A stretch of DNA of 64,000 nucleotides from Bugulina stolonifera (GCA_935421135.1 OW285189.1:5973072-6037071), one strand, 5' to 3'; shown: positions 35,901-49,750, counted from the first letter of the stretch. Notes: generated by a model not told the origin, from the sequence alone. Translations and numbers: made by a program.

Positions 35901-38900
35901 GACTACAGTAGCTATATGCTCAGGCTAATCAACACAGGTTAAACTGAGCATCTATGACACTAATATTGCAGGATGAAGAGGCATATAATCATTAGTTTCT
36001 GTTGTAAAGCAGGGAGCTACTGGAGGATGTGATTGCTAAACAGGATGATTAGCACTTCCAGTAAATCTAGTTATCTCAGATGGGATCTGGTCTTACACCC
36101 CCTCCCCCCTTCTACATACTCATGGGTAGATCATTACTTGCTGATTATGCAGCCCAAATTCACAGAGCTGTTAACTATGCAATAATTATTACTTAGGAAG
36201 TTTTCATATGTAGATATTATGCAAATTTTATAAGTTGAATTTTGAAGTTTTTTCTACCATCCATGTGCTTTGTAGAGCGATAGTTGGTACATGGCAGAGA
36301 ATGAAACCAGTATGGTTGATGTTACTCCTCAATTCCATCACAGAAAGTGATGTAAAACTGTTTGGGGTGCCGGTGTTAGACCTGTACCTGTCCCGACAAG
36401 CAGTGCAATGGGGGAAGGGTATTGGGGCTATAGAGGATGTGACAGAGCAGTGCGAACCTTTGAATCAGCTAAACCACACTCAGGTATTGCATTATGGTTA
36501 CAGTGGTATTGCATGGTTACAGTAGTGCTACATGGTCACAGTGGTATTGCATGGTTACAGTGGTATTACATGGTTACAGTTATACTACATGGTCACAGTT
36601 GTTTTACATGGTCACAGTGGTATTGCATGGTTACAGTGGTATTGCATGGTTACAGTGGTATATGTATTACCTGGTTACAAAATTTAATATAGCCTGGTTA
36701 AACAAATTATGTACATGGCTACCCTATCATGTGATTATGCTATTGTATGGTTACATTACAAATTTCAAGTCTATCAGGCTTTATAACTTTGTTAGGAAAC
36801 TTTTAATATCTACAAGAAGATATTTTATTCCAACATCAAAAAGTACTCAGAATAGCTTATATGAATTGAGAGTAGAATCATAGCAAGGTCAGTCAGCAAG
36901 CTGAAACACACTATAGAATTTCATGCAATAAACTAAACTTCATCATGTACCATCACGAAACTCATGACCTTTTGGCTAGCTTTGGATACTTATATTGCAA
37001 TCAGAAAAGGTGTGAGGTATAAAGAGTTAATTGTACAGGACTAGGCTATGCATATATACATTCTTACAAGGAACCTAAGCTACTAAACAGTACAGCTCAT
37101 GCTGTTAGTGTTTGTTCTACACTTTCATTTAGAAGGGAGGGGGTCATGCTGTTGTCAGATTACCTTTACTGGTGTATGAGGCTCTCTGAATATACACTTT
37201 ATAAAACTACAACACTTCTGAAAGAAGTGTTTTAATATTATTTATAGGTATAGGTTAAGTATCTGAGTGTAACCCACCCCTTATCATAAGCCCACAGTGT
37301 AATACATATACAGTATATATTAGGAATAAAATATAAATGGCAATATGTACTTTCTTGGGTTACTGTAGAATTATTCATAAATAGTGAAAACAAAGTAGAT
37401 AGAATGAAAATTCAAATTAAAATGTAATTCGAATACTGAAATACAATGTAGCATGTAGAATGTAGCATACAACCCAAATATGACCAGTAATGTAGACAAA
37501 CATCTTATTGGTGTATACCCTAATCATTCAAACATGATGTATATAGAAGGCATGTATTTGTCTACGTTGTGGTATCAGTCACTTTAACCAGAGAGTTATC
37601 TCCCAAGAAAGTTTTGATGTAACAAAAATGTTTGTTTAGTGGCCAACAAGTTGTAAGTTGTAGCTTTTACCAGTATTCAAACAATATTTTTATCTATTAT
37701 CAAATATTTAGTAGTATTCAGTGACAAAGAATTACATGGAGCTACTACTACTGCTCAGTAGATGAAGTTAGTAGCTTGTTAATATATTGACTACCGTGTT
37801 GAGCTTCAAGATAAATGAAATTGCAGAAGTAAAGAAAAACATGGTAGAAAACTCCAGTCAGGAACTGATATTTTCATGGATTTGAAACAAGTCTCTGACT
37901 GCTCAAAAATAAATTCCTTTCTACAAATACATTATATGGTAGAAAAACTTGTTACTATCAAAACTGACCAATATACTGCAATTTATCAAGGCTATTATTA
38001 TTATAACTATAAAGATTAATAACTGTCATGGTTGTCAAAACTTTAAATTCCTTTTATTGGAAAATTTAGAAAAGAAAAGTTGACCTCTGTTAATGCCAAG
38101 GTGGTAACAGAGTGAAGGGATTTTCTATCCAGTTTGAAAATAATTTATATCAGTATTATTTGTTCGGAGGACAATAATTAGCACCTACATTTACTTACCA
38201 GTTTTACTTCCCATAATTTTCCGGTAAGAAAACTAGGATCTGTAGAGAACAGCGTTTTTATCTAATATGGGGTAAAGAAGGGGACAAAGTGGGACAGGAA
38301 CATTGTAAGGTTGGATGCCTTTCCTAACATCACCAATGACCTTTATGGATATCGAACCTGGATCTCTCACATGAAAGCCCAAAGCCCTAACCAATAGGCT
38401 ACGGCTGCTCCCTAGACTAGCACCTACTAATTCGGGAATATATGGAAACTATTACTGTAGGCCTATTACTTCATGAATTTGAAGTTTTTCATGCCTTTAG
38501 TCGTGAGAAAAATGGAAGAGCCCGTGTACTGATAGTGATAGGTACAGCAGACCTACATGTACATCATATTTGAACCACAATTTACCCTGTAAATACAAGG
38601 CACACTGTCCATGGTAGAACTAAAAAACGATGTAGAGTATTTTATTGCTTCTAAATCCTACCATATGAAGACAAACTTGTGATTCCTCTATTCTCAGTTT
38701 AATTTGGGTTCACCAAGTTGCCCACCCATGATTTGGTTCTGATTGGAACCCAGGCTACTATAAATTATAAACAAGCTATAAACAAGGGTGTCTCCACATA
38801 CCTGTCTATTACTGGAGACTAGTATTTGAAATCATGTGTGAGTGTAAACATTTGAGTGACTCTGTATACAAGAGAACATGAAACTGTCAACACCTCCATT

Positions 38901-41900
38901 ATCTCATTATACTATCCAGTAATTTATGTAATTATCTAGACAATGAGATAAATTTAAAAAATATAATTATATTGACTATCAATTCATAATAGATGAATCA
39001 TAGAATTAATTATGCAATTATAAGAAAGCTTGTAAGACTATACAGTCATTGTGTACATATTTACATGTCAGTGGTGCAGGTAAATTATCAGCTATATACG
39101 TGTCAGTAGCGCAGGTAAATTATCAAGAGGCATCCACAGATATACCAAGTAGCACTGGATAGCCCTAATATATAAGGTATTATATTAGCTGATGCCTCTT
39201 CTTTCAGCTGATTTAAGAATTAATTAGACATACTCTAATTAATTTAAGTGGCTTTTCGAAGAGATTAGTACTTCACTCTCAAGTAAAAGGAGGAAAGAAA
39301 ACAATCAACCCTCTGTCTTAGCAGTATTTGGTATAGTAGTGGATAGTTAGTGCTTTTATTATTCATAGAAAGGGAAAGTAAGATATTAACCTCAGTTTAA
39401 TCTTGCGGTGGTCTACCAACCCACCCACAAAGTGATGGTATACTTACTGGGAAATCTGGTTATAATTATCTTTTTAATTGGAACTGGAGTCAACTTGTAA
39501 ATTATTTGCTTTCTTTGTTGCTTCACTTCCAAGCTGACCTAGTGAACTAACAGCAAACACCATGGCTGGTGGGTTGGGGATATTAGGCTAATACAAGATT
39601 CTCTCCTCCTTATATAGAGAATTGATTTGAAAATCATTCAAACATGTAAAATTGTTAGCAAAATGTAAGCCAATAGCAGATTGAAATATAAATATTCACC
39701 CGAATTCCGGATATTATTTTAGATGGAAATTTAACCCTTTGTAAATTAATTACATTAATGAAAAGAGATAAATATGATACTTGTTACAATTAATATAGTG
39801 GCTACATGATATACACAATTCCTTATCTTGTGATTAACCAGAATAAAAGCAGCGAAATCAGGTTTCAGGGAGTAACCATCACGCCCCCTCTTGATACTTT
39901 TGTTTTTGTTCCCATAGAGCAGATGCTAAAGAAGCGATTGCTTTACATACATGTATGTACATTTATAATTAGTCTTCATGTTTTACAAGATTGAATGTTT
40001 CATATGACTCATTTGTTAAATTAACTATAGTATATGAGTGAATCGTTTGCTGAGGTGACCAGATATCAGAATACTGCATTAGCACTAAAAGAATAAGAAT
40101 ATTTCAATAAACAATTCTACTAGTAAATAACAAATATTTTTCATCATACCACCTGAACAATAACCAATTACTTTGTAAAACTTTAGCTACACAAAATAAC
40201 ACACACATTATATACAGGGAATTTATTACAATATTGTATATATACACAGCAGAAACTATACCATGTGCCATACAATAAATAAATAGTGAATAAAAATACA
40301 TAATTCTGACAGTCATATATCTACATGTAATATATTATTATTCATAGATGTAATATATCTATGTATGATGATACTTACTTACTAATTGCTACACCGGTAT
40401 TCTGTCACATCCCAAATAAAAATTGATAAGCTATTACCAGTAATTAGCAATTAATAATTACAGTAATTACTCATACTAGCATCTCCAAACATACCTTTAA
40501 TAGTAAACCCTTTCTAGAAGGAACTGCAAGTCCTCCTGTTCATCAGTAACAGTAACATGGTGCAAATATAAAACAACTTTCATGTAACAGAATCTGATTA
40601 CGCATATTATTATCAGGCCAAGTTTGTAATCCAATATAATACTGTAGCCGAGGAATAGTTGTATTAGTAGCATAGCCATTTTGCTCATCCTATATGTTAT
40701 AAAGTGTGCCGGGCCTTCATGTGTTAAGTTCCCAGTCTATTTATCAAATTTCAATTTACAATTTTGCCGTGTAGCCTATAGTATGTTGGGTGAGCATATA
40801 CTGTAGGTTATGCAATGCATGATCAAAAATATTTAATTCATTAAAGACATTTATTTCGAGTTCAATAATACTGGATATGTACTGTTGACCACTATGCTGC
40901 TTCCACAGGTAATCTTTGCATTGGATCAAACGCTGAGACAGCATGAACAGAGGAGAAGAAATTCCCAGTCTATGCCTGAGAATGATGAGCTGATAACTCA
41001 CTATAACTGTGGAGATCTCAAGTCTGTGCTGCTAAAGAAATCTACTATAAAGGTGAGTAAGGGTGGGTGTACAGACCACCCTCATCGCTGGAGTTACTGT
41101 AGAGTGAGTTCCAAATTTATATAAAATGGGGCTGTCTTGATCTTGAAGCCCAGGCTGTCGTGATGCTGTTTGTAAAAGTTACTTGTATGCAATGTCCTAC
41201 TGTTTTGTTCTAAACAAAAACCATCCAACCAATCTCTGATCTACAATGTACATGTAGATAAACTCTACATAAAAGTTTCACAACCAAGAAGAATTGTAGC
41301 AACCAAAACTTGGAATAATTTATTACTGTAAAATGTGCCGATAAACCAATGCTCGCAAACTAGAACAAATTTATCTCGATTATGCAATGACGCTACATTG
41401 ATTGTATCTTTTAGATAGTTGGTTTAGCGCCAAGTTTATGAAGAAACCAGAATTAATTTCATAGATAAAAGAAAAATTGAAAACGTGTGATCTTGTCACC
41501 ATTACAAAATTCCAATCTGAAATAATATCAATGCATTATATACTGCAGATTATTTAATTATAAAAATATGTGAGATGACGAGATTATTTTGGTGCTTGAT
41601 TATTGAATCTCACTTTAGACTGTCTGCTATGGAGAGTACACACTCACTCAGGTTCTATATTCAATCACCAACATATCCCCTCATCTGATATATATATGAC
41701 ACTTGTAGAAGGTTTGGAACCCAAGCTAAATATTGCTCACTCGACTACTATACATTGTCATAAACTGTGGCATCATCTTTCATTTTTCAGGTTGACCTGA
41801 CCAAGATGGAGGATAAGGAGGAACCAGACCTGGCAGCAATGGCCAGACAAGTGGATGAGTATTTCCAGCAGCAGCTGCTTTATAACAGAAATGAGATAAT

Positions 41901-44900
41901 GGTGTCCAGGATAGAACAACTCTTGTTAGATTATCCTAAACAAAGTTTCTTCTTCGCAGTTGGGGCGGGTAAGTAGAAACCTCCTTCCATATAGACTGAT
42001 CACATAGGAACCCTAGCTATTGCATAGTATCTCTTGGGTACAATGATCAGTGATGAGTTGATGGTTATTCCCTTAGGAATTCTAACAAGAAATTATAATA
42101 ACAATAACAATGCATCAAAAAGAGAAATATCAACACAAATCATGGCGATTAAATTTTACCGCAGTAGCTTACGTGTATATGCTATCATTTCTAGCAACCC
42201 ACAAGGCATAGCTGACATTATAATAATTGCCACAATCCAACAACTTCATTCTGTAATAATCCAGCAGCCACACAATTGTGTCTGTTTGTACTTATGTAAT
42301 GATATCTACATGTTATTTATCTGATTCCTCAGGGCACTTTCTAGGAAATGACTCGGTGATCGAGAGATTGATCTCTAGAGGGTTGCCTATAGAACACACC
42401 AGACCTGAGTCCATCATCCAGAGCCAGTAAGCTTACATCTTTCTAAACACGTATTGTTATTGTTGTAATGCATTCTATCATAGTTCTATACTATCACTTT
42501 AATACCTAAAGTTACATACTGGGGGCCTTTCTATCCCCTTAACACTTACACGCTATATGCTGGAAGCCTTCGAATTTTGGTTACAAAACAATTGTCTATG
42601 AAGTAAAATTTATGAAAGAGAAGCAAAAAACTATTTGCCACACGACAGGCATGTACAGATTTATATATTATATAAATATGTACGTTCCATAAATCAACAC
42701 TAGTCATGATCTCATAATAATGCGTCATGATGCATGCATGAAGATTGTCGTAAGCCATCAAACAATATCGTAGCACAAACAAATGGAAACTTCCACCAGA
42801 GCTTACAATTTTTGTGCAATCGATTTTGATGCATACGCATACAAGTCATATACAAAAGTGTATACATTGTACATAAATATACACAAATAAACATGCATAT
42901 ACACAAGTATACATACAAATACACAAATAATTCATGTACATAAATTGTACGTACATGCATATGCACGTACACATACGTATACACTCGTACATGTAAATAT
43001 ACGTATATACATGTACACATACATATAGGTGTACATCTACACATATGCGTCTACACACACACACACGTATATACATGTAGGGCCTACATGTGGGCTACTA
43101 CAATCATGTACATGTGGGCTGCTACATGTACATGTACACTATGATTATTACATCATATACATGTACATGTAGGTCTATGTAGTAGCCTATAATAAAGTGC
43201 TATACCTGCTGACTACAAGGTATAGACACAATGTGTCGTATCAGCTGATCTCAGTCTATCCTGCCATTGATCAGTCTGTATCGGAATCATACACCCCATA
43301 AGTGAACATTCATTTCTTTGTTATAACAATTTTATTGCCAATATTTCTTATCCTCAGGTTATGTTATACCACTGTCTCTGTAAAGAGAGGGTACAATTCC
43401 ACCGTATTATGTTTATCTGATTGTCTCATATTCTAGTTAACAAAAGAACAGAAAAATCACAGATTGCATTTCGGTGAATTAAAATTTTTATGTGAAACAA
43501 TTCCAAGTATTTCATTCTATAAAACATGCTTTAGAGAGATAAGCAAATAGATATATTATAGCCTTCAAACTGTATAATAGGTCTACCCAGAAAGAGTAAT
43601 GCATAGCCCTAAAACGCATATATTATAAACAGTATGAAGTAATGCAGTGAGTTGAGCATGCTTATGTGGATCACAGGCTAGGGCATTCTATTATTGTATT
43701 AGCCTATTACTATTACACCATTTAGCAAGTTCTCGTATTACCCCAGACTGACAAGGGTGGCAGACAATATTAAGAATTCCGTTTTATTTTAAAAGTATTT
43801 GCATTAGACTATAATATCCAGTATCGTCTTCTAATCAATTCAAGTTATTACCCTGTATTGTATCTTGTATACATAAAGTTATAGGATATAGGTGATCTCA
43901 TATACATGTGCATACATACTATCTTTTTATAATGTGTACAGGAAGTACAGCAAGCAATGATGTCTTATATTTACTTACTGCTAAATTTATAACATTTATT
44001 GCAAACCCAATAAACTGGTGTAATTCAGATAGATTGGTGAAGACAGTTCTTGCCATCCATGGATAGTAATTGTATACACGGGGAAATACCTGGCCTATAG
44101 CAAATTATGATGCCTAAAATACCTTATCTCACGTTGTTTCCACTTCCTTACAAGCATCTCACAACCACCTTACAACCACCTTACAACCACTTTACTTTTT
44201 ATCACTCTACACCTTGCAACCACCTTGTGTTTACAGACTGCCAAAGCACTATGCAATTACACCCAAAACTTCTCACTTTCTCTCATCAATACATATACTT
44301 TCATCACCTTATACTACAATGTATGTATATCTGGCTACATTACTCCTCTTTACCTAACAACCATCCTGTACTGCGTAATATTGCAGTTCAAAAAGAGATT
44401 CTAGTCAGCAGGGAGAGTTTAGCCGGTTGGATTCCTCAGTGATGGTGAACGAGCCTTATCTCCAAGCCATCAGACAACTAGACCAGGCTGCTACTGCAAG
44501 GTAACGTATTAACATTGCCAAGTAGCAGGTGACACATACCTTTCACTGATGCAGTAGGTATTGTGATGTACCTGATAGCTACATTTCATGGTAGGTGTAT
44601 TATTCCACCCTCCTTTACCAGGTCTCTGCCAATCAGACATGAGAGGAACAGAGATAGAAAGAAGTACAGAAAGGACAGATATTCTGGGAGCAGAAACCGT
44701 CAGAATACACAGAAAGATGAGCTAAACTTTTCTAAACTCTGGATAAGGGTTGAGGAAATCAGGTATGCTCTAGAATTTACCCTCCATTACTTTTAATATA
44801 TGGAATTATTTATTGGCCAACATTAGTTCAGAGAGATTTAGGATGATACTATATTATATTATTAATCTACAGCTGGAGCAGTTATCAGAGCCTTATTTAA

Positions 44901-46052
44901 CTTAATTTATGTATGTATTGCTGATCGTTCCATTGAACTTTTTTGTTCCCTCTAGATTGTTTTCGCTGGTATCTTCACCACCTTACACATATACATGTAC
45001 AGCCCCTATATTATATACATGTACACATTATATTATGATATACTATGCATGTAGAAATTCCACAAAGTAGGTGTCAACAATCAATATTAAACCTATCTAT
45101 CAGCTAATAACACACTAGCTTGTGTCTAATTAGTTATATTTACTAAGATACCAAAAAGCTAATCTGTTAGCACTAATAATAAAGTGCCTTGCTGTAGCAG
45201 AAAAACTAATAAGTTTAGCCATAGATCCTAAAATATGAGCCTGATGCTGTGACTTTATGCATAATTACATTGAATCACAATGAGATAGACATTGAAGATA
45301 CAATATATGATGAAAGCTGTCTAGGTGTACCTTGTGCAATGATGACTTCATGGAGACATATTGCAGTTTTATGGAGTCATTTGTGTGAATAACGAACAAG
45401 TTTAACCCCCTTTTTAGAATAAATCTGATTTTTAAATTTGGAGTTGTCGCTCCTCTTTAACTCATGAATTGTGTCAAGTGTAAACAACTTTGAAACGATG
45501 TCCATTACCTCATTCGTTTAAGGTACTAAGTGGTCAAAAATGATACTTGCCTAATAACTACAGTGGTAGCTGCACCGTAAATTCAGATAGATATTTACTA
45601 CATTGAGAACCCTTCCTGGTGTAGAAGTCTACTATGTTTGAAGTGTTATGGGCTGATTGCTGTTATCAACCAGCATATGGAGATATTGCTTTAGTTACAT
45701 GATGTATAGAATCAGAGTCCAATGTTTAAATCCATTTAATCACAATATAATAAAGAAATCAGTTGAACTGTTTAACTGGGGTATAGTAAATGTTGCAGAC
45801 TGATGGATAGATGTAATATTAGCTAATATTTTCCTCAGGGTAGATGGGTGCCAGATTACAAACTTTTATGCTAATGATTTTAGACAAGTGACAGAGAGCA
45901 AACTGTTCTATGATATGTCATATGAAGGGACGGAGTCCACAGCCACCCCCAACACGAGCTCCGGTCTACTACAATCTTATACACTCATGCAATTATTACC
46001 TGCTACATTGCTATGGATTTATTTCTCTAGTTCGCTAGACACATATAGCTGA
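32997..46052 (+). CDS. TRABD2: TIKI-family metalloprotease (TRABD2), Wnt inhibitor
   Basis: TIKI proteins are membrane-tethered metalloproteases that trim the N-terminus of Wnt ligands and inactivate them. Nine exons, all in phase, encode 521 residues: 32997-33104, 35513-35877, 36276-36483, 40909-41052, 41791-41968, 42333-42426, 44387-44500, 44622-44762, 45839-46052 (TGA). Exon 1 is a signal peptide (hydrophobic ATILVFIDLVL). The two family GX2H motifs are present: GTIH (57-60) and GAGH (333-336, split by an intron). The conserved Glu of YFELDL is residue 87. Family blocks SYFFGTIHVPYTRVWDYVP, GVPVLDLYL and LNFSKLWIRVEE are clear. The end is hydrophobic (LMQLLPATLLWIYF), fitting a GPI or membrane anchor. 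Length matches the human proteins. AATAAA at 46726-46731 is a possible poly(A) signal. Large introns 1 and 3 hold a minisatellite and a SINE. Confidence 0.93.
33105..35512 (+). other. TRABD2 intron 1
   Basis: AT-rich, 2.4 kb, no coding exon or bounded mobile element seen. It contains scattered TACATGTA palindromes and a short AT microsatellite near 33815. Confidence 0.5.
36490..36665 (+). repeat. 19-bp minisatellite in TRABD2 intron 3
   Basis: About nine copies of a unit like CATGGTTACAGTGGTATTG (variants with TCACAG, TTACATGG or TACTACATGG) follow directly after the donor of exon 36276-36483. Open frames through it are by-products of the repeat. Confidence 0.85.
38260..38414 (-). mobile_element. 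tRNA-derived SINE
   Basis: Read on the minus strand, an A box (TAGCCTATTGG, 38391-38401) and a B box (GGTTCGATATCC, 38347-38358) are 32 bases apart, as in tRNA genes and pol III SINEs. The head GGGAGCAGCCGTAGCC is typical of animal tRNA-SINEs. Downstream GTTAGGAAAGGCATCCAACC resembles the conserved Nin-DC domain of MetaSINEs (GTCAGGAAGGGCATCCGG as I recall it). Exact ends are uncertain because I see no clear target duplication. It lies antisense in TRABD2 intron 3. Confidence 0.65.
38420..40908 (+). other. Rest of TRABD2 intron 3
   Basis: AT-rich intron. A local duplication of about 45 bp occurs near 39067-39128 (GTCAGTGGTGCAGGTAAATT against GTCAGTAGCGCAGGTAAATT). No exon or gene recognised. 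Confidence 0.5.
42427..44386 (+). other. TRABD2 intron 6, with a TACATGTA-rich block
   Basis: Around 42860-43170 the DNA is an irregular mass of TACATGTA, ACATACA and CACATA words, ending in GGGCCTACATG or TGGGCTACTAC repeats. The remainder is plain AT-rich intron. The open frames in the block encode only Tyr, Val, Cys and Met strings and are not genes. Confidence 0.6.
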
Positions 46053-47037
46053 TAGAAAGGTGTAACCAGTTTCGCTCTATGTCAATATTTATCTATTATT
46101 ACTCTCAAAACCTACAAAAATTATATTTAGGAGTTGTATTGTCTATGTTAGGACAACTCCCATTATACCAAAGAGATTATTTAGACAATCAACTGTACAG
46201 TAGTAATATTATACTCTTCTCACAGCATCACATCATTCTTTTATAAACAAAGCAATAATAATTTATATAAAGTTCTTTTTGTGATATTCTGTTGTTTATG
46301 AGACAACGTTGTAAATATTTTAAATAATAGTTATGATCCTATTTCTTAAAGATGTAGTCAGACTGTTGAGTATTTTGTGTATTTAAATGTAAAAAAGTTG
46401 CTTGCTAAACATTTTTGATACTGTGTCTGTCAAACGATGTAATCATGTATTGTTTTTAATTTTTCTTTCTTGACTTCAATCTTTTTATTCATCTAGCTAC
46501 GTCAACAGAATTGCTACTTATTGTTGAATTACTCCTGTGCAATAACAAGATTAATATATATTTTTTATATAATATTTTTCTGTCTTGAGATTTGTAGTGT
46601 AAATGTTTTACATGTACTTGAATGCTAATTCGTATTTTAGCAAATAACATTAGCACACTATTATGTGAGATATAGAATATAATATATTATATTCTACAAT
46701 TTTTAAGGTACAAATTGTATATACGAATAAACCCGTTCAAATCATTAAAATTCACTTTTTAATATTTACATTTGACATACATGCGTACATGCAGACATAT
46801 TGTATTATATTACATGTATTGTACATCGTATTTCGTATAAAAGGATATTATTACAATATGCTGTATGATCATACATTAATTTTCCCACTAACACCCTACA
46901 TTAACACAATAGGCATAAATTACTTATGTAGTCTGAAAGACCTAGCGCATGAAAGTAGTCAAGTATTACCTAGTAGATAACAATAGCTACCTACAGTCAC
47001 TATACATGTACACCAGGACTATTCATCATCATGTGAC
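46053..47037. other. Convergent 3' region between TRABD2 and IQCK
   Basis: Holds the 3' untranslated regions of the two convergent genes. A small hairpin GGAGTTGT ... ACAACTCC lies at 46130-46160. There is AATAAA on the plus strand at 46726. The stretch 46540-46760 is strongly AT-rich. Confidence 0.6.
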
Positions 47038-49105
47038 TTATGTACTACTGCTCTCCACAACCTCTTCAGTAGATTTCCCACTTGTACTTTCCATCTTGTC
47101 TGCCCAGAAGTTGTCTACTTTATTTCGGATATTTTCATTTTCTAGCCTCCATTCTTTTTGCCATTGCCTGAGTTCCTGAATCTCACCCTGTCTTCTCACT
47201 AGGAATCCTCTCCAGTGAGACTGAATAACTAGGGCTGCCTCCTCATGTGTCCATATGAGTGAGAGTGGGAGTGGTGGTCTGGGGCTAAAGAATAATGACA
47301 AAGATAATTATACCATAACTAGCAAGCAAGCCTCAAAACTAGAAAATTTCAAAAACAAAAATATCAATATTTTTATAAACATTACATGACTCTATTTCCA
47401 CAGAGTTTTTTACATACTTATATTATGTTAGTTCCTACAGGCTATTGAGTCCACTTAAGAAAAAACTACAGCATGGAGCATAGTCATAAATAGCATTATG
47501 AAGCCCATAAATAACTTTCCCAATTTTTTACTCGTAACAGTGGGGTTGTCCTCTCTCTTTTCTTCCACTGATTGAAAAGGGAGAGGACAACTGACAAAAA
47601 AATATGCTACTACACAATAAAATGGTAATGCTTATACATGTATATTTTGTATATTTATGCAAAATGCATCTAATTCAGAAGTTGTGTTTAAGTTGCACAC
47701 CAAATCAGCCTTGAATCAAACATGGTGAGATTGTGAAATAAATGACTATGGTAAAAAACACAATGAAAAGTTGTAAAAGATCCATAACGTCCACATTGAT
47801 TAAACATGTAATATACATTTAGGTTAGTATACTCACTGATCTTTTAGATATTCCTTAACGAATGGAATGTCAAACAGAGTTACCCCTTCCCTGTCTTCAT
47901 TTTGGTGCTTCTCATTAAACCTAATCAGATAAACATAAGAATATTAGTTATTAGATCTTAGCATCACATAAATCAGTTCCGAACTGTATATTCAATATAA
48001 TAATGTTGCTGCACGCATGTGCATTATCCATACCTTTAATTCACCACTACTTATACTGTACAGTTAATCTTTTTCATTTTTTCATTCTATTTAATACCAA
48101 CATATCCCTGCATAGACACCTACTCCTTTCTTCCACTGAAAGTCCATACAAGGGAAAGAGAAGACAAATCTCATAACTACACAAATAGATAAAGTCAGCA
48201 GAATATTAGTTACTTACTTATATAGATATTCCGTAATGAAATCTAATGCATTGAATTTTGTTCTTTTTCTTTCAAAACATTTTTCTTTCTTTGCAGTAAC
48301 CAACATGGCTTCCATTGCGGGCAGTAAATGTGGGAAGACATAATGCTCTAAATAATCTCTGGGTGCACCTGAAAAACATTTATTTGTGTTACTTTCATTA
48401 TATTATAATCATCATCATTACAAAGTGAATGCACCAAGTCTGTGAAATTGATTATATGCCCGGGCTCGCTATTTCTAGACAATAAAGCAAGACACAAGTT
48501 ACAGCCTAAATCTACACATGAATCTTATGGGAGTTATGAGTACATTTTCAGTCTTTTACTTACAGTTTTTTCTATCTGGCAATTCAGGTTTAGTCTCTGT
48601 GGGTACTTCTTTAGATGGTTCAACAAGTGCATGGCCAACACATGCTGGGTGAGACATAGCAGGGTCAAACTCATTGAACAAATCAGCATCAAGAAATCCA
48701 ATCTTCTCATGCATCTTGCCATAGAATACTGGGTTGTGTTTACTGGCATCATAATTTACCGAGTCAACATCTTTCTTCAGTTTATCTTCAAATGGTGGCC
48801 TCATCGACTCATACTCTGTGAAATGAGAAGTATTTCAGCTAGCTATTACATCAATTATTACAATTATATAGCCTGTCAAATTACAAAAAGATAAAATTAT
48901 GAATATATATTGTTATATCAATTGAAGAACTATTACACTTTAATTCAACTTTTACATGGAAGTGGATGTTAATTAAATAGGATAGAACGTTGTTTATATA
49001 TCGAATAGTAGAATAAGATAGTAAAGCAAAAGTTATTTTATTTAGCAAACCTTTGCATATTTCCTTCCAGATATTCGGTTCAGAAACCGTTGTGATGACA
49101 GACAT
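47038..49105 (-). CDS. IQCK: IQ motif-containing protein K (IQCK)
   Basis: Small protein of 262 residues with one IQ motif, a calmodulin-binding element; its cellular role is little known. Five exons in transcription order: 49051-49105, 48564-48815, 48218-48368, 47837-47920, 47038-47284. All phases fit and all introns are GT-AG. Matching blocks: NIWKEICKEYE, then APRDYLEHYVFPHLLPAM, KKEKCFERKRTKFNALDF, FDIPFVKEYLKD, and PRPPLPLSLIWTHEEAALVI followed by QSHWRGFLVRR (IQ motif, about 200-212) and EIQELRQWQK. Human IQCK has 287 residues and a longer N-terminus. The frame stays open upstream of the ATG to an acceptor-like TTGTAG near 49172, so an extra upstream exon is possible. It is convergent with TRABD2. 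Confidence 0.88.
47545..47591. repeat. GTTGTCCTCTC hairpin in IQCK intron
   Basis: An 18-bp stem with one mismatch: GTTGTCCTCTCTCTTTTC pairs with the reverse complement of GAAAAGGGAGAGGACAAC, around a loop of about 11 bases. The arms match those at 31463-31510. Confidence 0.65.
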
Positions 49106-49279
49106 GTTGATGTGTGCAGGTTGAACTTTTACAGTAGATAGTAAATTGGTACGGATGTATACTTTAACCAACTACAATAAACACCAACATTAGTTAGTAG
49201 GGTGCATTGTTGTCCCAAAAAATAGAAATACAAGCACCAAATTGAACCAGAAAAAGCGAAGAGTCATTATACTAATCGA

Positions 49280-49742
49280 CAGAGCTGTTGTTCTAAGAAT
49301 TGAGCCAATCACAAGTAAAGTATCAAGTACTGCATTGAGAGGTGCAAGTTTACAAGTACAAGTATTATTTTTTCATGTTGAGAGCAAGTACAAGTACAGT
49401 TGTAATAGCATATTATTACAATTACAAAAGCTGCAAAATGTATGTCATGCACAATAACAGTAACTGTATCTAATTCACTACAGCACTTAGTTTAGCTGTG
49501 GGCTTAATTTTAATTACACTGACAGTCCATGTAAAAGTTCTAAATTGGTATCTAACCAGAAAATTCTAAATAATATGATGTTCTTTATTGTCTCTATATC
49601 AAACTCTAATCTTGACTGCTAGTGCCAGTGTTGGCATAAACCAGTATAGTTTTTGAGCAAGTAGGTACAGGTAATTTCCAAGTATTTTCAAAACAGAAAC
49701 ACAACACTTGTGTTTTGAAAACACTCGAGTACAACAGCTCTG
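49280..49742. mobile_element. hAT-like MITE, 463 bp
   Basis: Inverted ends CAGAGCTGTTGT (perfect over 12 bases). They are flanked by CTAATCGA (49272-49279) and CTAATCAA (49743-49750), an 8-bp duplication with one difference. The right part holds a strong internal palindrome (AGTATTTTCAAAACA ... TGTTTTGAAAACACT). No ORF of note. It lies upstream of IQCK. Confidence 0.72.
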
Positions 49743-49750
49743 CTAATCAA

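Noticed and set aside
36408..36883. Frames with repeated LHGYSGIAWLQ
   Set aside because: They run from the TRABD2 exon into the 19-bp intronic minisatellite.
42712..43076. Minus-strand frames rich in Tyr, Val, Cys and Met
   Set aside because: Translations of ACATACA and TACATGTA low-complexity DNA.
49106..49171. N-terminal extension of IQCK to 49171
   Set aside because: The first codon there is TTG, directly after an acceptor-like TAG, so it is more likely intron or untranslated sequence. I used the ATG at 49105.
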